From contig CAMQTJ010000005.1 in NCBI GenBank assembly GCA_947037125.1, positions 1-64,000 of the forward strand: a stretch of DNA of 64,000 bases, in the 5' to 3' direction. The position numbers and the translations under genes were made by a program. The notes beneath the pieces are model-generated. The model saw nothing but the letters and a program-made list of their open reading frames with translations, was not told where the DNA came from and did not search any database. How positions within the stretch are numbered: the stretch's first letter is position 1; each line of letters starts with the position of its first letter. Origin of the DNA: an uncultured Holdemania sp. (lineage in GTDB: Bacteria; Bacillota_I; Bacilli_A; Erysipelotrichales; Erysipelotrichaceae). Of the stretch, positions 36,214 through 45,401 are shown piece after piece.

Positions 36214-37011
36214 ATGAATATATTAAAAAAAGAAATCAAAACACATACTAAATCACTAATCTTGTGGATTTTAGGTATTGCTTGCTTAACTATTGGGGGT
36301 ATGACAAAATTCACAGGAATCAGTGCAATGGATCCTGAAAGTTTAAATGCCATGATGAATTCAATTCCTAAAGAATTAATGGCAATGTTTGGAATGGCTG
36401 ATGGAGTTAATGTCGCATCTATTAGTGGTTATTTTTCAATTCTTGCGGCATACATGCTATTATGTGCCTGTATTTATGCAATTACTCTAGGATTAAGTGC
36501 TGTAAATCGTGAAATAGTTGATAAAACAGCTGAGTTTTTATTCACTAAACCATGTACAAGAAACTTTATCCACACTATAAAAATAATATCATGTTATATA
36601 CCACTTATTATTTTTTCTATTGTTTCGTATTTATTATCATTAATATCAGTCTTAATTACAAAAGGTGGTAGTGATATTTTAAATGAAGTTTTATTATATA
36701 ATATTTCAATCTTTATCGTAGCCTCATTATTTTTTAGTGTTTCTATTCTTATTGCAACAATATTTAAGAAAACTGAAAAAGGCTCACTTGTTGCGAACAT
36801 GTTATTTTTGGTTACATTTATGATTGGTGTATTAGTTGATATTTTAGAAAATTCTGAGCTACTACGTTATTTTTCGCCTTTAAAATATTTTATGTATCAT
36901 GATATATCAAACAATACTTTACAGTTTTCCTTTATAGCTTTAAGTATTATAATAATTATTGGTTCAATTAGTGCGTCTTTTTATTTTTTCAAGAAAAAGG
37001 AAATCGTTTAA
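36214..37011 (+). CDS. ABC-2 exporter permease (copy 2)
   Basis: A 265-residue, six-helix permease beginning MNILKKEIKTHTKSLILW. It is clearly paralogous along its whole length to the next gene: shared MNSIPKELMAMFG, DKTAEFLFTKPCTR, and ILVDILENSELLRYFSPLKYF. The cytoplasmic loop after helix 2-3 contains the coupling segment FTKP. It starts 12 bases after copy 1 with an AAAGGAG site. Confidence 0.85.
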   Translation: MNILKKEIKTHTKSLILWILGIACLTIGGMTKFTGISAMDPESLNAMMNSIPKELMAMFGMADGVNVASISGYFSILAAYMLLCACIYAITLGLSAVNREIVDKTAEFLFTKPCTRNFIHTIKIISCYIPLIIFSIVSYLLSLISVLITKGGSDILNEVLLYNISIFIVASLFFSVSILIATIFKKTEKGSLVANMLFLVTFMIGVLVDILENSELLRYFSPLKYFMYHDISNNTLQFSFIALSIIIIIGSISASFYFFKKKEIV

Positions 37012-37044
37012 ACTATAGTTTATACAAATGAAGGGTATTGCGTT

Positions 37045-37842
37045 ATGAACATCTTTAAAAAAGAAATTAAAACACACATTAAGCCATTAATTGCTTGGGC
37101 AGTTGGTATTACATTATTACTTTTATGTGGAATGCTTGAATTTGATGGTTTAAATAGTATGGATGCCGCTGGCATAGGTGATATGTTGAATAGCATTCCA
37201 AACGAGCTTTTAGCAATGGTTGGCATGGTTGATGGTGTCAATATCACAACACTTAGTGGATACTATTCAATACTGACAAATTTCATATTTACCATTATAT
37301 CAATTTATGCAATATCACTTGGGTTAATTGCAGTAAATCGTGAATTAGTTGATAAAACATATGAATTTTTATTCACTAAACCTGTAAGTAGAAAAGTTAT
37401 CCACACTATTAAAATGTTATCGTGTTACGTTCCTCTTGTATTTTTATGTTTATATAATTATTTAATTACTACAATTATAATTTCTAATGTTGATGGCGGT
37501 AATGCAATCTTAAATGAAATATTATATGCAAGCATTTCAGTGTTTATTATAGCTTCACTATTTTTTAGTATTACAGTGCTTATTGCGACAATCGTTAAGA
37601 AAAACGAAAAGGCTTCAATGATTGCGAATATGATTTTTATGATTTGTTTTGTTATTGGTATTTTAGTTGATATTTTAGAAAACTCTAATATCTTTAGATT
37701 ATTTGCACCGCTAAAATACTTTAACTATAATGACATAGTTAATAATGAATTGAATAGTTTATATATTTTAATTAGTATAACAATAATATTTATTTCAATT
37801 ATATGCTCTTATTTACTCTTTAGTAAAGAAGATTTAACTTAA
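37045..37842 (+). CDS. ABC-2 exporter permease (copy 3)
   Basis: A 265-residue permease of exactly the same length as copy 2 and very similar to it (MNIFKKEIKTHIKPLIAW, LNSIPNELLAMVG, DKTYEFLFTKPVSRK, ILVDILENSNIFRLFAPLKYF). This points to a tandem gene duplication. Copies 2 and 3 may form a heterodimer with the shared ATPase. Both copies keep a TTATCCACA 9-mer at the matching codons. Confidence 0.85.
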   Translation: MNIFKKEIKTHIKPLIAWAVGITLLLLCGMLEFDGLNSMDAAGIGDMLNSIPNELLAMVGMVDGVNITTLSGYYSILTNFIFTIISIYAISLGLIAVNRELVDKTYEFLFTKPVSRKVIHTIKMLSCYVPLVFLCLYNYLITTIIISNVDGGNAILNEILYASISVFIIASLFFSITVLIATIVKKNEKASMIANMIFMICFVIGILVDILENSNIFRLFAPLKYFNYNDIVNNELNSLYILISITIIFISIICSYLLFSKEDLT

Positions 37843-37862
37843 TTTATTACATTAAAAATGAC

Positions 37863-37889
37863 AAAAGCTTACAAAAAGTAAGCTTTTAT
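37863..37889. terminator. Bidirectional terminator
   Basis: AAAAGCTTAC/GTAAGCTTTT hairpin between the exporter operon and the convergent XRE gene. Confidence 0.85.
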
Positions 37890-37897
37890 TTATATAA

Positions 37898-38434
37898 TTA
37901 TTGAATATTCTTATTAGCAGTTCCACAATTTTCTACTATCATTATTAATCCACCTAAAAGAGTTGCTGTTAAGGCAAAAAAGAATTCCACTTTATGATTA
38001 TTATATAAAGTTTGATTAAACCTACCTATAATTGCATACCAAAAAGTTGTTTGATTTTGTTCAAACAAAGTTAGTATTAGGATAAAGGTTAATAAACTAA
38101 TCCCTATTATAAATAATATCAATCCAAATTTTGCCAGCTTACTTAGTTTGTTTTTATACTTACTAATACTTTTATTTTCTATAACATATTTTACTTTATG
38201 TGTATATTGACGTTCATTGCTATTATTAATCCTACATTCATCTTCTAGTAATAAATAATCTGTAGATACACCAAATAATTTACTCATTAAAATAACTTTA
38301 TCAGTTTCTGGAAATGAATTCTTTAGTTCCCACTTGGATATTGATTGTCTAGTAACACCAATTTTTTGTGCCAAATCTTCTTGAGACATATTATGTTCTT
38401 TTCTTAGTTTTTGTAGTTTTTGTCCAAATTCCAT
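37898..38434 (-). CDS. XRE-family regulator with membrane anchor
   Basis: A 178-residue protein beginning MEFGQKLQKLRKEHNMSQ. The start at 38434 was chosen for the GGGGG site; the longer frame runs through the promoter. The N-terminal helix-turn-helix is classic (EDLAQKIGVTRQSISKWE, residues 20-37). The C-terminal half has two hydrophobic helices (about 110-132 and 150-172), so it is membrane-bound. It is convergent with the exporter operon and may respond to envelope conditions. Confidence 0.85.
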   Translation of the reverse strand: MEFGQKLQKLRKEHNMSQEDLAQKIGVTRQSISKWELKNSFPETDKVILMSKLFGVSTDYLLLEDECRINNSNERQYTHKVKYVIENKSISKYKNKLSKLAKFGLILFIIGISLLTFILILTLFEQNQTTFWYAIIGRFNQTLYNNHKVEFFFALTATLLGGLIMIVENCGTANKNIQ

Positions 38435-38508
38435 ATATTTAACCCCCATTTCTGTAATTATTATAGCATTAAACGTATTTTTTACTACCAACCCGTGTAT
38501 GAATTGTC

Positions 38509-38523
38509 GCAACTAGTAGTTGC
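38509..38523. promoter_or_regulatory. Perfect palindrome upstream of the XRE gene
   Basis: GCAACTAGTAGTTGC is an exact 15-base palindrome with a central base, about 75 bases upstream of the regulator's start. A possible autoregulatory operator. Confidence 0.4.
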
Positions 38524-38589
38524 AAGTTTAAATTAGGTAAAAAAAAGCAGACTAAATTAATAATCTGCAATAATGAATTATGATAAGTA

Positions 38590-38835
38590 TTATTTATATT
38601 TAATTTTATAAGCTAGTACAATTGAAGCAAAACCAAAAGTTATAATGTTTGCTATTAGTATTGCCATATCTTGAATGAAATAGCCATAAACTACCCATAA
38701 AAATACACCAGCTACAAATAGTGAGTACATACCTAATGAAATACCTTTTGTATCTTTAGTCTTTATTACCATAATAGCTTGTGGTACAAATGAAACTGTT
38801 GTTAAAAAAGCTGCGATAAATCCTATATTTTCCAT
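38590..38835 (-). CDS. SemiSWEET sugar transporter
   Basis: An 81-residue, three-helix protein of the SWEET/PQ-loop family. The signature TTVSFVPQ (residues 12-19) lies in helix 1 and TKDTKGISLGMYSLF follows. SemiSWEETs dimerise to move sugars down their gradient. The gene lies 12 bases downstream of the NAD kinase gene and is probably cotranscribed with it. Confidence 0.88.
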   Translation of the reverse strand: MENIGFIAAFLTTVSFVPQAIMVIKTKDTKGISLGMYSLFVAGVFLWVVYGYFIQDMAILIANIITFGFASIVLAYKIKYK

Positions 38836-38847
38836 ATTTTTTCTCCC

Positions 38848-39618
38848 TTAAAATAAATTTTTTAATCGTTTTAAATAATTGTAATGATTAAATCTTGCAA
38901 TCTTAACTATTTTATCGCTGTTTTTACAGATAAGTTTATCAACTTTACCTAATTTAATATGTTTGTGATCATAACATAAAATAGCACCTTCATAATAATT
39001 TAAGTCAAATGTTACTACACTTGTTTCTTTTAAAATTATACTTGATTGTAAAGATTGATAAGCCTTGTGATGAATTCCTGCTATTTCAGATAATTGCAAT
39101 ACATTTAGTCCATGTTCAACTACAGCACCACCAATTGAGCGGTTATACGCAGTAGAACCAATTTGCGTAGATAGACAAAGTCCACTACCTCTAAAGGTTT
39201 CAAAATAAGTATCATTGATAGCTACATCCACAAGCAGTGTTCTTACGTTATTTTCAATTCTAATTTCATTAAAAGCATATACTGTTTTGTCTTCATATAC
39301 TGCTTCAATTAAAGGATAATTAAAAATTCTTTGTTTATTTTGTAAAAACTCATCCAGCATAATATCGAATTCATCTTTTTCACAATCGGCAATAAATCCT
39401 AAAGTACCTGTATGAATACCTATAAATTTCACTTCATTTAATTTTGATACAAAAGTATGAATCGCATCTAAAAACGTCCCATCTCCACCTACCACAAAAA
39501 TGTTGGTTGCTAAGTCTTTGTCTAAAACATAATTATTTAGTTCTAATTTTAGCTGAATTTGTTTCGCAATGTCATTTGATGCTTGATCTCCACGAGATAT
39601 AGTATAAAAGTAATTCAT
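38848..39618 (-). CDS. nadK: NAD kinase
   Basis: A 256-residue ATP-NAD kinase making NADP. The diagnostic GGDGTFLDAIH is near residue 44, followed by IGIHTGTLGF, NEIRIENN and the conserved STAYNRSIGGAVV. The length is on the short side, as usual for Bacillota PpnK. It is divergent from the CYTH gene. Confidence 0.92.
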   Translation of the reverse strand: MNYFYTISRGDQASNDIAKQIQLKLELNNYVLDKDLATNIFVVGGDGTFLDAIHTFVSKLNEVKFIGIHTGTLGFIADCEKDEFDIMLDEFLQNKQRIFNYPLIEAVYEDKTVYAFNEIRIENNVRTLLVDVAINDTYFETFRGSGLCLSTQIGSTAYNRSIGGAVVEHGLNVLQLSEIAGIHHKAYQSLQSSIILKETSVVTFDLNYYEGAILCYDHKHIKLGKVDKLICKNSDKIVKIARFNHYNYLKRLKNLF

Positions 39619-39676
39619 TTAAGCACTTCCTTTTTTATCAATGTTATTATATCATTAAAACTAAGGAGAATATACA

Positions 39677-40237
39677 ATGATTAAAAATACTGAAATAGAA
39701 TTCAAGCTTTTAGTAAATAAACAATGCTTAGATGACCTAGCAAAAAGCTTTGACAACATTAATACAATCGACCAAACAAACCATTACTATATTTCTAATA
39801 CCCAAAATTTATTAGAAAAAAATGTTTCAATAAGAATAAGAGAAATTAATAACTCATTTACTTTTACCCTAAAACACAAAGAGATTGATGTTACAGAATA
39901 TGAATGTGCAGTGAATTCATTAGACATAGAAGTTTTTAAAATATCTCAAATTGATAAAGTGCTATCAAAGTTTAATATTGAAAATGATTTAATCAAGCAA
40001 GGTAGTTTAAGGACAATTAGAAAACTAATTGATACACAATATGGTGAACTATGTTTAGATGAAAATTATTTTAATAACCAAATTGATTATGAAATAGAGT
40101 TTGAACTCTATAAGGGCGTGGATAAAAGCGTTGCTTTTGCTTATTTTAATGATATTTTAAATAAACATAATATTACTTTTATTGAAAATAAAATATCAAA
40201 ACAACATCGTTTTTATAATACATTATGTAATAAATAA
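39677..40237 (+). CDS. CYTH-domain protein (YjbK-like triphosphatase)
   Basis: A 186-residue CYTH domain. The ExExK motif appears as EIEFKLL (residues 6-12), with further charged strands RIREI, FTLKHK, YECAV, LCLDENYF and YEIEFEL lining the tunnel. Members hydrolyse triphosphates or act on adenylated metabolites. In many Bacillota this gene lies near nadK, as here, on the opposite strand. Confidence 0.85.
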   Translation: MIKNTEIEFKLLVNKQCLDDLAKSFDNINTIDQTNHYYISNTQNLLEKNVSIRIREINNSFTFTLKHKEIDVTEYECAVNSLDIEVFKISQIDKVLSKFNIENDLIKQGSLRTIRKLIDTQYGELCLDENYFNNQIDYEIEFELYKGVDKSVAFAYFNDILNKHNITFIENKISKQHRFYNTLCNK

Positions 40238-40308
40238 TTCGCAAATTAATAGTAATTATTTACACTTATTATAGTGTATAATTAAATGATGAATAAAGGA
40301 GAACTAAA

Positions 40309-41289
40309 ATGAAATTTGGATTAATTGGAACAAACTTTGTATCAGAATTTTTTATGAATGGAGCAAATGAACATGCTCTATGCAATGTAGTAGCGGTTAG
40401 TGATGTAACAATGGCTGGTGCTAAAGCATTTGCTGATAAACACAATATAGAACACAGCTTTGATGATTACAAAAAAATGTGTGATGCTAATATATGTGAT
40501 GCTGTTTATATTGCTGTACCTAATGGTTTACATGCACAAATTAGTCTTTATTTTTTGCAACGTAAAATCACAGTATTTTGTGAAAAACCACTTGCTGCAA
40601 ATATTGATCAAGTAAATGAAATGATTGCATGTGCTAAAGAAAATAATACATATCTTCAAGAGGGTCTTATACCATTATATAACCCAAACTTTAAAATATT
40701 AAAAGATAGTTTACCAATGGTAGGTAAAATTCGTCAAGCAACATTTAATTTTTCGAAATATTCATCAAGATATGATGCTTATTTAAGAAATGAAAATCCT
40801 ACAACTTTTAGAGCCGATTTAGCAAATGGTGCTATTATGGATTTAGGCGTTTATATTTTTGCCGATGTAATTGGTTTATGGGGTAAACCTGTAAGCATTG
40901 AAGGGCGATGTACTTTATTAGATACAAAAGCTGATATTGCAGGAACCAGTATATTTGAATATCCAGAATTTAATGTTTCATTATCATACTCAAAAGCAAG
41001 TGACACAAATAATATTTGTGAAATTTGTGGTGAATTAGGTATTCTTACAATTGATTTTCCAAGTCAACCAAAAACAATTACCTTTACTGATCGTTTAACT
41101 CAAGAAAAAACAATTTTAAGTGTTCCTGTTTTTGAAAATTTCTATTATGAAATAGATGAAATGATTAAATGTATCAATCAAGGAAAAATTCAATCAGATT
41201 TATGCCCATTTGAAACAAGTATTGCAGTTCATGATTGTTTAACACAAGCTCGTAAAATGGCTAATATTGTTTTCCCTTGTGATAAATAA
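40309..41289 (+). CDS. Gfo/Idh/MocA oxidoreductase (copy 1)
   Basis: A 326-residue NAD(P)-dependent sugar or aldehyde oxidoreductase. The Rossmann start MKFGLIGTNFVSEFF is followed by AVSDVTMAGAKAFADKH, the CEKP motif with the catalytic Lys, and the C-terminal domain with NGAIMDLGVY. An AAGGAGAA site precedes it. It is very similar in length and sequence to the next gene. Confidence 0.88.
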   Translation: MKFGLIGTNFVSEFFMNGANEHALCNVVAVSDVTMAGAKAFADKHNIEHSFDDYKKMCDANICDAVYIAVPNGLHAQISLYFLQRKITVFCEKPLAANIDQVNEMIACAKENNTYLQEGLIPLYNPNFKILKDSLPMVGKIRQATFNFSKYSSRYDAYLRNENPTTFRADLANGAIMDLGVYIFADVIGLWGKPVSIEGRCTLLDTKADIAGTSIFEYPEFNVSLSYSKASDTNNICEICGELGILTIDFPSQPKTITFTDRLTQEKTILSVPVFENFYYEIDEMIKCINQGKIQSDLCPFETSIAVHDCLTQARKMANIVFPCDK

Positions 41290-41431
41290 TTATTAATTAA
41301 GTTTGGTATATAAATTCATGGCAAGTGATATTAATTCATTTGCTTTTTTATTTGTTTCATTAATTAAAATAATAACTAAACTTAAAATAAATTAATAGTG
41401 TATAATTGGATTAGAAAATAGGAGATTTATT

Positions 41432-42412
41432 ATGAAATTTGGAGTAATAGGAACTAACTTTGTATCTGATTTTTTCATGACAGGCTCATTAGAAAATGCA
41501 GAATGTGAAGTTGTAGCAGTAAGTGCAACATCAATGGCTAAGGCCAATTTATTTGGTGATAAATACGATATTAAACATCGCTTTGACGATTATAAAAAAA
41601 TGTTTGACGCGAACGTATGCGATGCAGTTTATGTTGCTGTACCTAACGGCTTACACGCTGAAGTAAGCATGTATTTTTTAAATCGTAAAATAGCTGTTTT
41701 TTGTGAAAAACCAATGGCATCAAATGTTGACCAAGTTATTGAAATGGTTAATTGTGCTAAAGAAAATAATACTTATCTTCAAGAGGGTTTACTTCCTTTA
41801 TATAATCCTAACTTTTTGCTTTTAAAGCAAAATTTACACATGTTAGGCAAAATTCATCAAGCATCATTTAATTTTTCAAAATATTCATCAAGATATGATG
41901 CCTATTTAAGAAATGAAAATCCAACTACATTTAGAAGCGAACTTGCCAATGGTGCAATGATGGATTTAGGTGTTTATGTATTTGGTAATGTCGTCGGTCT
42001 ATGGGGTAAGCCAATCAGTGTTTTAAGCAAAAGTACATTATTAGAAACAAAGGCTGATATTTCAGGAGTTAGTATTCTTCAATACCCTGAATTTAGTGTT
42101 TCATTATCATATTCAAAAGCAAGTGATACACAAAATCTATGTGAAATTTGTGGTGAAAAAGGTACATTCACAATTGATTCACCAAGCAGACCAAATGTCA
42201 TTACCTTTACTGATCGCTTAACTTTAGAAAAAACAATTATCAGCAAACCTATGAAAGAAGCATTTGTTTATGTTATTCAAGATATGATTAAATGTTATAA
42301 CCAAGGTAAAATTCAATCAGACTTATGCCCATTTGAAACAAGTATTGCAATCCATGATACCTTAACAAAGGCTCGTAAAATGTCTAATATTGTTTATCCT
42401 TGTGATAAATAA
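41432..42412 (+). CDS. Gfo/Idh/MocA oxidoreductase (copy 2)
   Basis: A 326-residue paralog of copy 1, of exactly equal length and about two thirds identical by eye. It shares the CEKP motif, FSKYSSRYDAYLRNENPTTF and the C-terminal GKIQSDLCPFETSIA. Each copy has its own GTGTATAATT-containing upstream region, so the duplication included the promoter. The sugar substrate is unknown. Confidence 0.88.
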   Translation: MKFGVIGTNFVSDFFMTGSLENAECEVVAVSATSMAKANLFGDKYDIKHRFDDYKKMFDANVCDAVYVAVPNGLHAEVSMYFLNRKIAVFCEKPMASNVDQVIEMVNCAKENNTYLQEGLLPLYNPNFLLLKQNLHMLGKIHQASFNFSKYSSRYDAYLRNENPTTFRSELANGAMMDLGVYVFGNVVGLWGKPISVLSKSTLLETKADISGVSILQYPEFSVSLSYSKASDTQNLCEICGEKGTFTIDSPSRPNVITFTDRLTLEKTIISKPMKEAFVYVIQDMIKCYNQGKIQSDLCPFETSIAIHDTLTKARKMSNIVYPCDK

Positions 42413-42429
42413 AAATTAAATTTCAAATT

Positions 42430-42495
42430 AAAAGCAATTTACTATTTGATATGTCTATTATAGAATGAACATATCAATTATAAATTGCTTTTTTT
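42430..42495 (+). terminator. Terminator after the oxidoreductase pair
   Basis: Outer stem AAAGCAATTTA/TAAATTGCTTT with an inner TTGATATGT/ACATATCAA stem, then seven T. Confidence 0.75.
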
Positions 42496-42552
42496 ATTAC
42501 TTAAACTCGCTTAAATACTTTTATTTGATTCTATATTAATCAATCACAACGT

Positions 42553-43191
42553 TTATTTTCGCCAATTATTTATTGATTTAATAAAATATTCATAGGTTGG
42601 ATTTTTAAGAAATTTATCTATTTCATTTAGATCACTACACCAAATAGACAATATCTTACACAAGTCACTTAAATCTTTGTCGCCATCCCTTTTTGTCTTA
42701 GTAAATATAATAATTTTAACGACTTGATTATCCCAAATTATTGGTTTTTTTAAAGTGCCAATAAAACACAATTCCTGTCTTACTATGCGATGTAAATCTT
42801 GAAGATGCAATATAGTATTTCCAAGTTCTACTACTTCAAATTGATCATCATTTGTCATTGTATTAATATACTCATTTTCGATAAACCATTGATAAATATT
42901 CTCCATTATCAATTCATTTGTATCTCCTTGAATATCAAAATAAAAGTATTCTGGTTTAATATATTTTTCTAAATCTAAATTATTCAACGAAAGTTGTCTT
43001 AGTTCATATAATATAGATTCTAAATAATTATCATCTTTAATTATATATTTAGGTATCTTATAAGTATCAGTTATATAGGTCGATATTACATAATCGATAT
43101 TTTCTTTATTTTCAATAAATTTATCATAATCATAATTATATAACATATACTTTTCATTGTTGAAATTCTCTTTTATTTCATTGAAATACAT
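42553..43191 (-). pseudogene. C-terminal part of a PRD regulator (EIIB-like end and EIIA-like domain)
   Basis: A 212-codon frame that continues in the same frame directly after the TGA of the upstream gene. Residues 1-40 complete the EIIB-like domain (NIDYVISTYI). Residues ~75-212 form a fructose/mannitol-type EIIA-like domain (ELGNTILHLQDLHRIVRQELCFIGTLKKPIIW split), as at the end of MtlR/ManR-type regulators. It may be made separately by reinitiation at the ATG after TGA, made by read-through, or be the dead end of a broken gene. No separate ribosome site is evident. Confidence 0.65.
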
Positions 43192-44463
43192 TCAGGTTTC
43201 AGCTCTACCTCTACCACTAATTAGTGCTATTTTAATCTTTTTATGACTATTCACTTTACAAATAGCCAAGTTGAAATATAAAACTAAATACCCCATTTCA
43301 TTAATATCTACTTTTATCTTATAAATATTTTCAATAATATTAACAGCAGAATGTGTAACTTTAGTTGCGAATAAGTATCTTCTTAAATTATCAAAAACTA
43401 AGGGATTGCGCATTATCATATTATCTTTTATTCTTTTTACCATTTGTGGAATATGTAGATATAAACAATTATAAAATTCAAAATCACTTTTCAAATCAAT
43501 AGCAAAATTGTTTCTAACTTCTTCAATAATAATATGTAAACATTTATTAACATTGACTCTATCTACATTATTAAAATTGTCATTTAATAAAATTTGTTTA
43601 TTTTTTAGATGTTGCATTATATATATAACTTCATTATTAGATAATTCTAGATTAAATATACACTCCATTTTTTGTGCTATATTTAATGCTGCTTTATAAA
43701 TTATATCTTCAACTTTTTCATCACTAAATTCAGTTATCATTATACTATTATTAATCTGACATCTTGATATAAGGATTAATAGATGAATCGTAATATTATT
43801 AATTGAATAATCTGACATCGCAATATTATATTTTTTTATTGTTTCTTTAACAAGTAATAATATTTGATCATAGTTTTCTCTATCATTAATTTTATATATA
43901 TTATTTTTATTGATATGATAATTTATTTCATAATTATAGTGGAAAAAGAATTCACAAATACATAATCGTTTATCAATTTCACTACCACAAATTTTCATAC
44001 CATTTTTATGTTTTGTTACAACACTTAAACGATATTTAGCTAAGATTTTTTTAGCTTCTTTAAGATGCAATAATAATGTTGTTTTCCCAACATATATTTC
44101 ATCCAATAAAACATCAATTGTAATGTAGCTATCTGTTACTAATAGTTTTTTTACGATATAAATAACTCTTTCATAATTAAAAGTTGGCGCTATATTTAAT
44201 TCTTCTAATTTATTTGTAGAAATAAAATCAAATATTTCATTAATATCCACACTATCATCAATTTCACACCAATATCCAATTCTCGCTTTAGAATTTATTT
44301 TAATTCCACGATCATTAATAACACTATTAATATACACAATATCCGATTTTATTGTTCTTACACTTGATTGAACAAAGGTCGCTAATTGAGTAGCTGTGAT
44401 ATTATGTTGCGAATCAATTATCTTTTTCAGTACTAATTTTTGTCTTTTATTAATTATCTCCAT
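43192..44463 (-). pseudogene. PRD/BglG-type transcriptional activator, N-terminal part, stopped by in-frame TGA
   Basis: A 423-residue regulator with two N-terminal helix-turn-helix domains (about 1-165; ITATQLATFVQSSVRTIKSD), two PRD domains (about 170-400; NNITIHLLILISRC, LYLHIPQM) and the start of an EIIB-like domain (KKIKIALISGRGRAET). TGA then interrupts it, and the next frame goes on with no shift. It lies just downstream of a mannose-family PTS operon, which it probably activates. It has its own promoter. Whether the truncated form is active is unknown. Confidence 0.7.
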
Positions 44464-44485
44464 GCTACCTCCAATTGTTTGATAT

Positions 44486-44514
44486 ATTATATATGCTTTT
44501 AGTGATTATTTCAA
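44486..44514 (-). promoter_or_regulatory. Promoter of the PRD regulator
   Basis: -35 TTGAAA (44509-44514), 17-base spacer, -10 TATAAT (44486-44491), then TTGGAGGTAGC before the ATG at 44463. Confidence 0.7.
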
Positions 44515-44582
44515 TTAACATAATTTGTATGATAAATTAAAAATACCTCCTAAATTAAGAGATATTATTAATATTGATTTTT

Positions 44583-45401
44583 TTATAAAATACCAATCAT
44601 TGAACCAATAATTCCAACAGCTATAGTAATTAGTAATATAGTTGTTGATTTATAGCCCTTTTTAAGTAATCCAAACATTGTTAGAGTATAGCAAAATGGT
44701 AATAACAATGGGAATATTTGATCTAAGTATGTTTGCATAGCAAAGCTTGTTTCACCAATTGTAAATGATAATGGAGTAACCATTGTAACCATTGATGCAC
44801 TCATTCCACCAATTACCATTAATCCTACAATAGTTGCACCTTTAGAAATCATTTCTAAAATACCACTGTCTTTCGCATCATTCATTAAGCTAGTTCCAAA
44901 AACATAACCATAACGAGCCCCTAAATATCTAACGATAAGATGTGGAACATTAAAGATTAATAAAAACATAATTGCTCCAAGAATACTACCTTGTTGTGCT
45001 AAAGAAATACCGATACCAGCTGCTATTATTCTTACAGTTCCCCAAAAGAATGAATCACCAATTCCTGCAAGTGGTCCCATAAGACCAACTTTAACATTGT
45101 TGATTATCGTAACATCAAAATCCGGATTTTCACTTGCTTCTTTTTCTAATACTGTTGCAATACCTGTAATAGCTGTAACGATGTGAGGTGTTGTATTAAA
45201 GATTGTCATATGTCTTGTAAGTGCTTGTGCGCGTTGTTCAGTTGTTTTATAATATCTTTTAATTGCAGGCCACATACCTATAGCAAAACCTAATGATTGT
45301 TGTCTTTCGTAGTTGTAACATGATTCTAAATGAAATGATGACCAAAATATTTCGTTTATAATTTTTTTATCTTCTCTAGTTAATTTTTCTATTTTACTCA
45401 T
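44583..45401 (-). CDS. PTS mannose-family EIID
   Basis: A 272-residue EIID subunit. The start MSKIEKLTREDKK at 45401 gives an eight-base overlap with the EIIC gene and sits at a normal distance from GAGG; an ATG 12 bases upstream is possible. Hallmarks are FHLESCYNYERQQSLGFAIGM, GPLAGIGDSFFWGT and the C-terminal membrane helices. With EIIC it forms the channel. Confidence 0.92.
   Translation of the reverse strand: MSKIEKLTREDKKIINEIFWSSFHLESCYNYERQQSLGFAIGMWPAIKRYYKTTEQRAQALTRHMTIFNTTPHIVTAITGIATVLEKEASENPDFDVTIINNVKVGLMGPLAGIGDSFFWGTVRIIAAGIGISLAQQGSILGAIMFLLIFNVPHLIVRYLGARYGYVFGTSLMNDAKDSGILEMISKGATIVGLMVIGGMSASMVTMVTPLSFTIGETSFAMQTYLDQIFPLLLPFCYTLTMFGLLKKGYKSTTILLITIAVGIIGSMIGIL

Noticed and set aside
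43189-43195. UGA as tryptophan or selenocysteine
   Set aside because: Other genes here use UGG for Trp and end with UGA (for example miaA), and no selenocysteine hairpin is evident after the stop.
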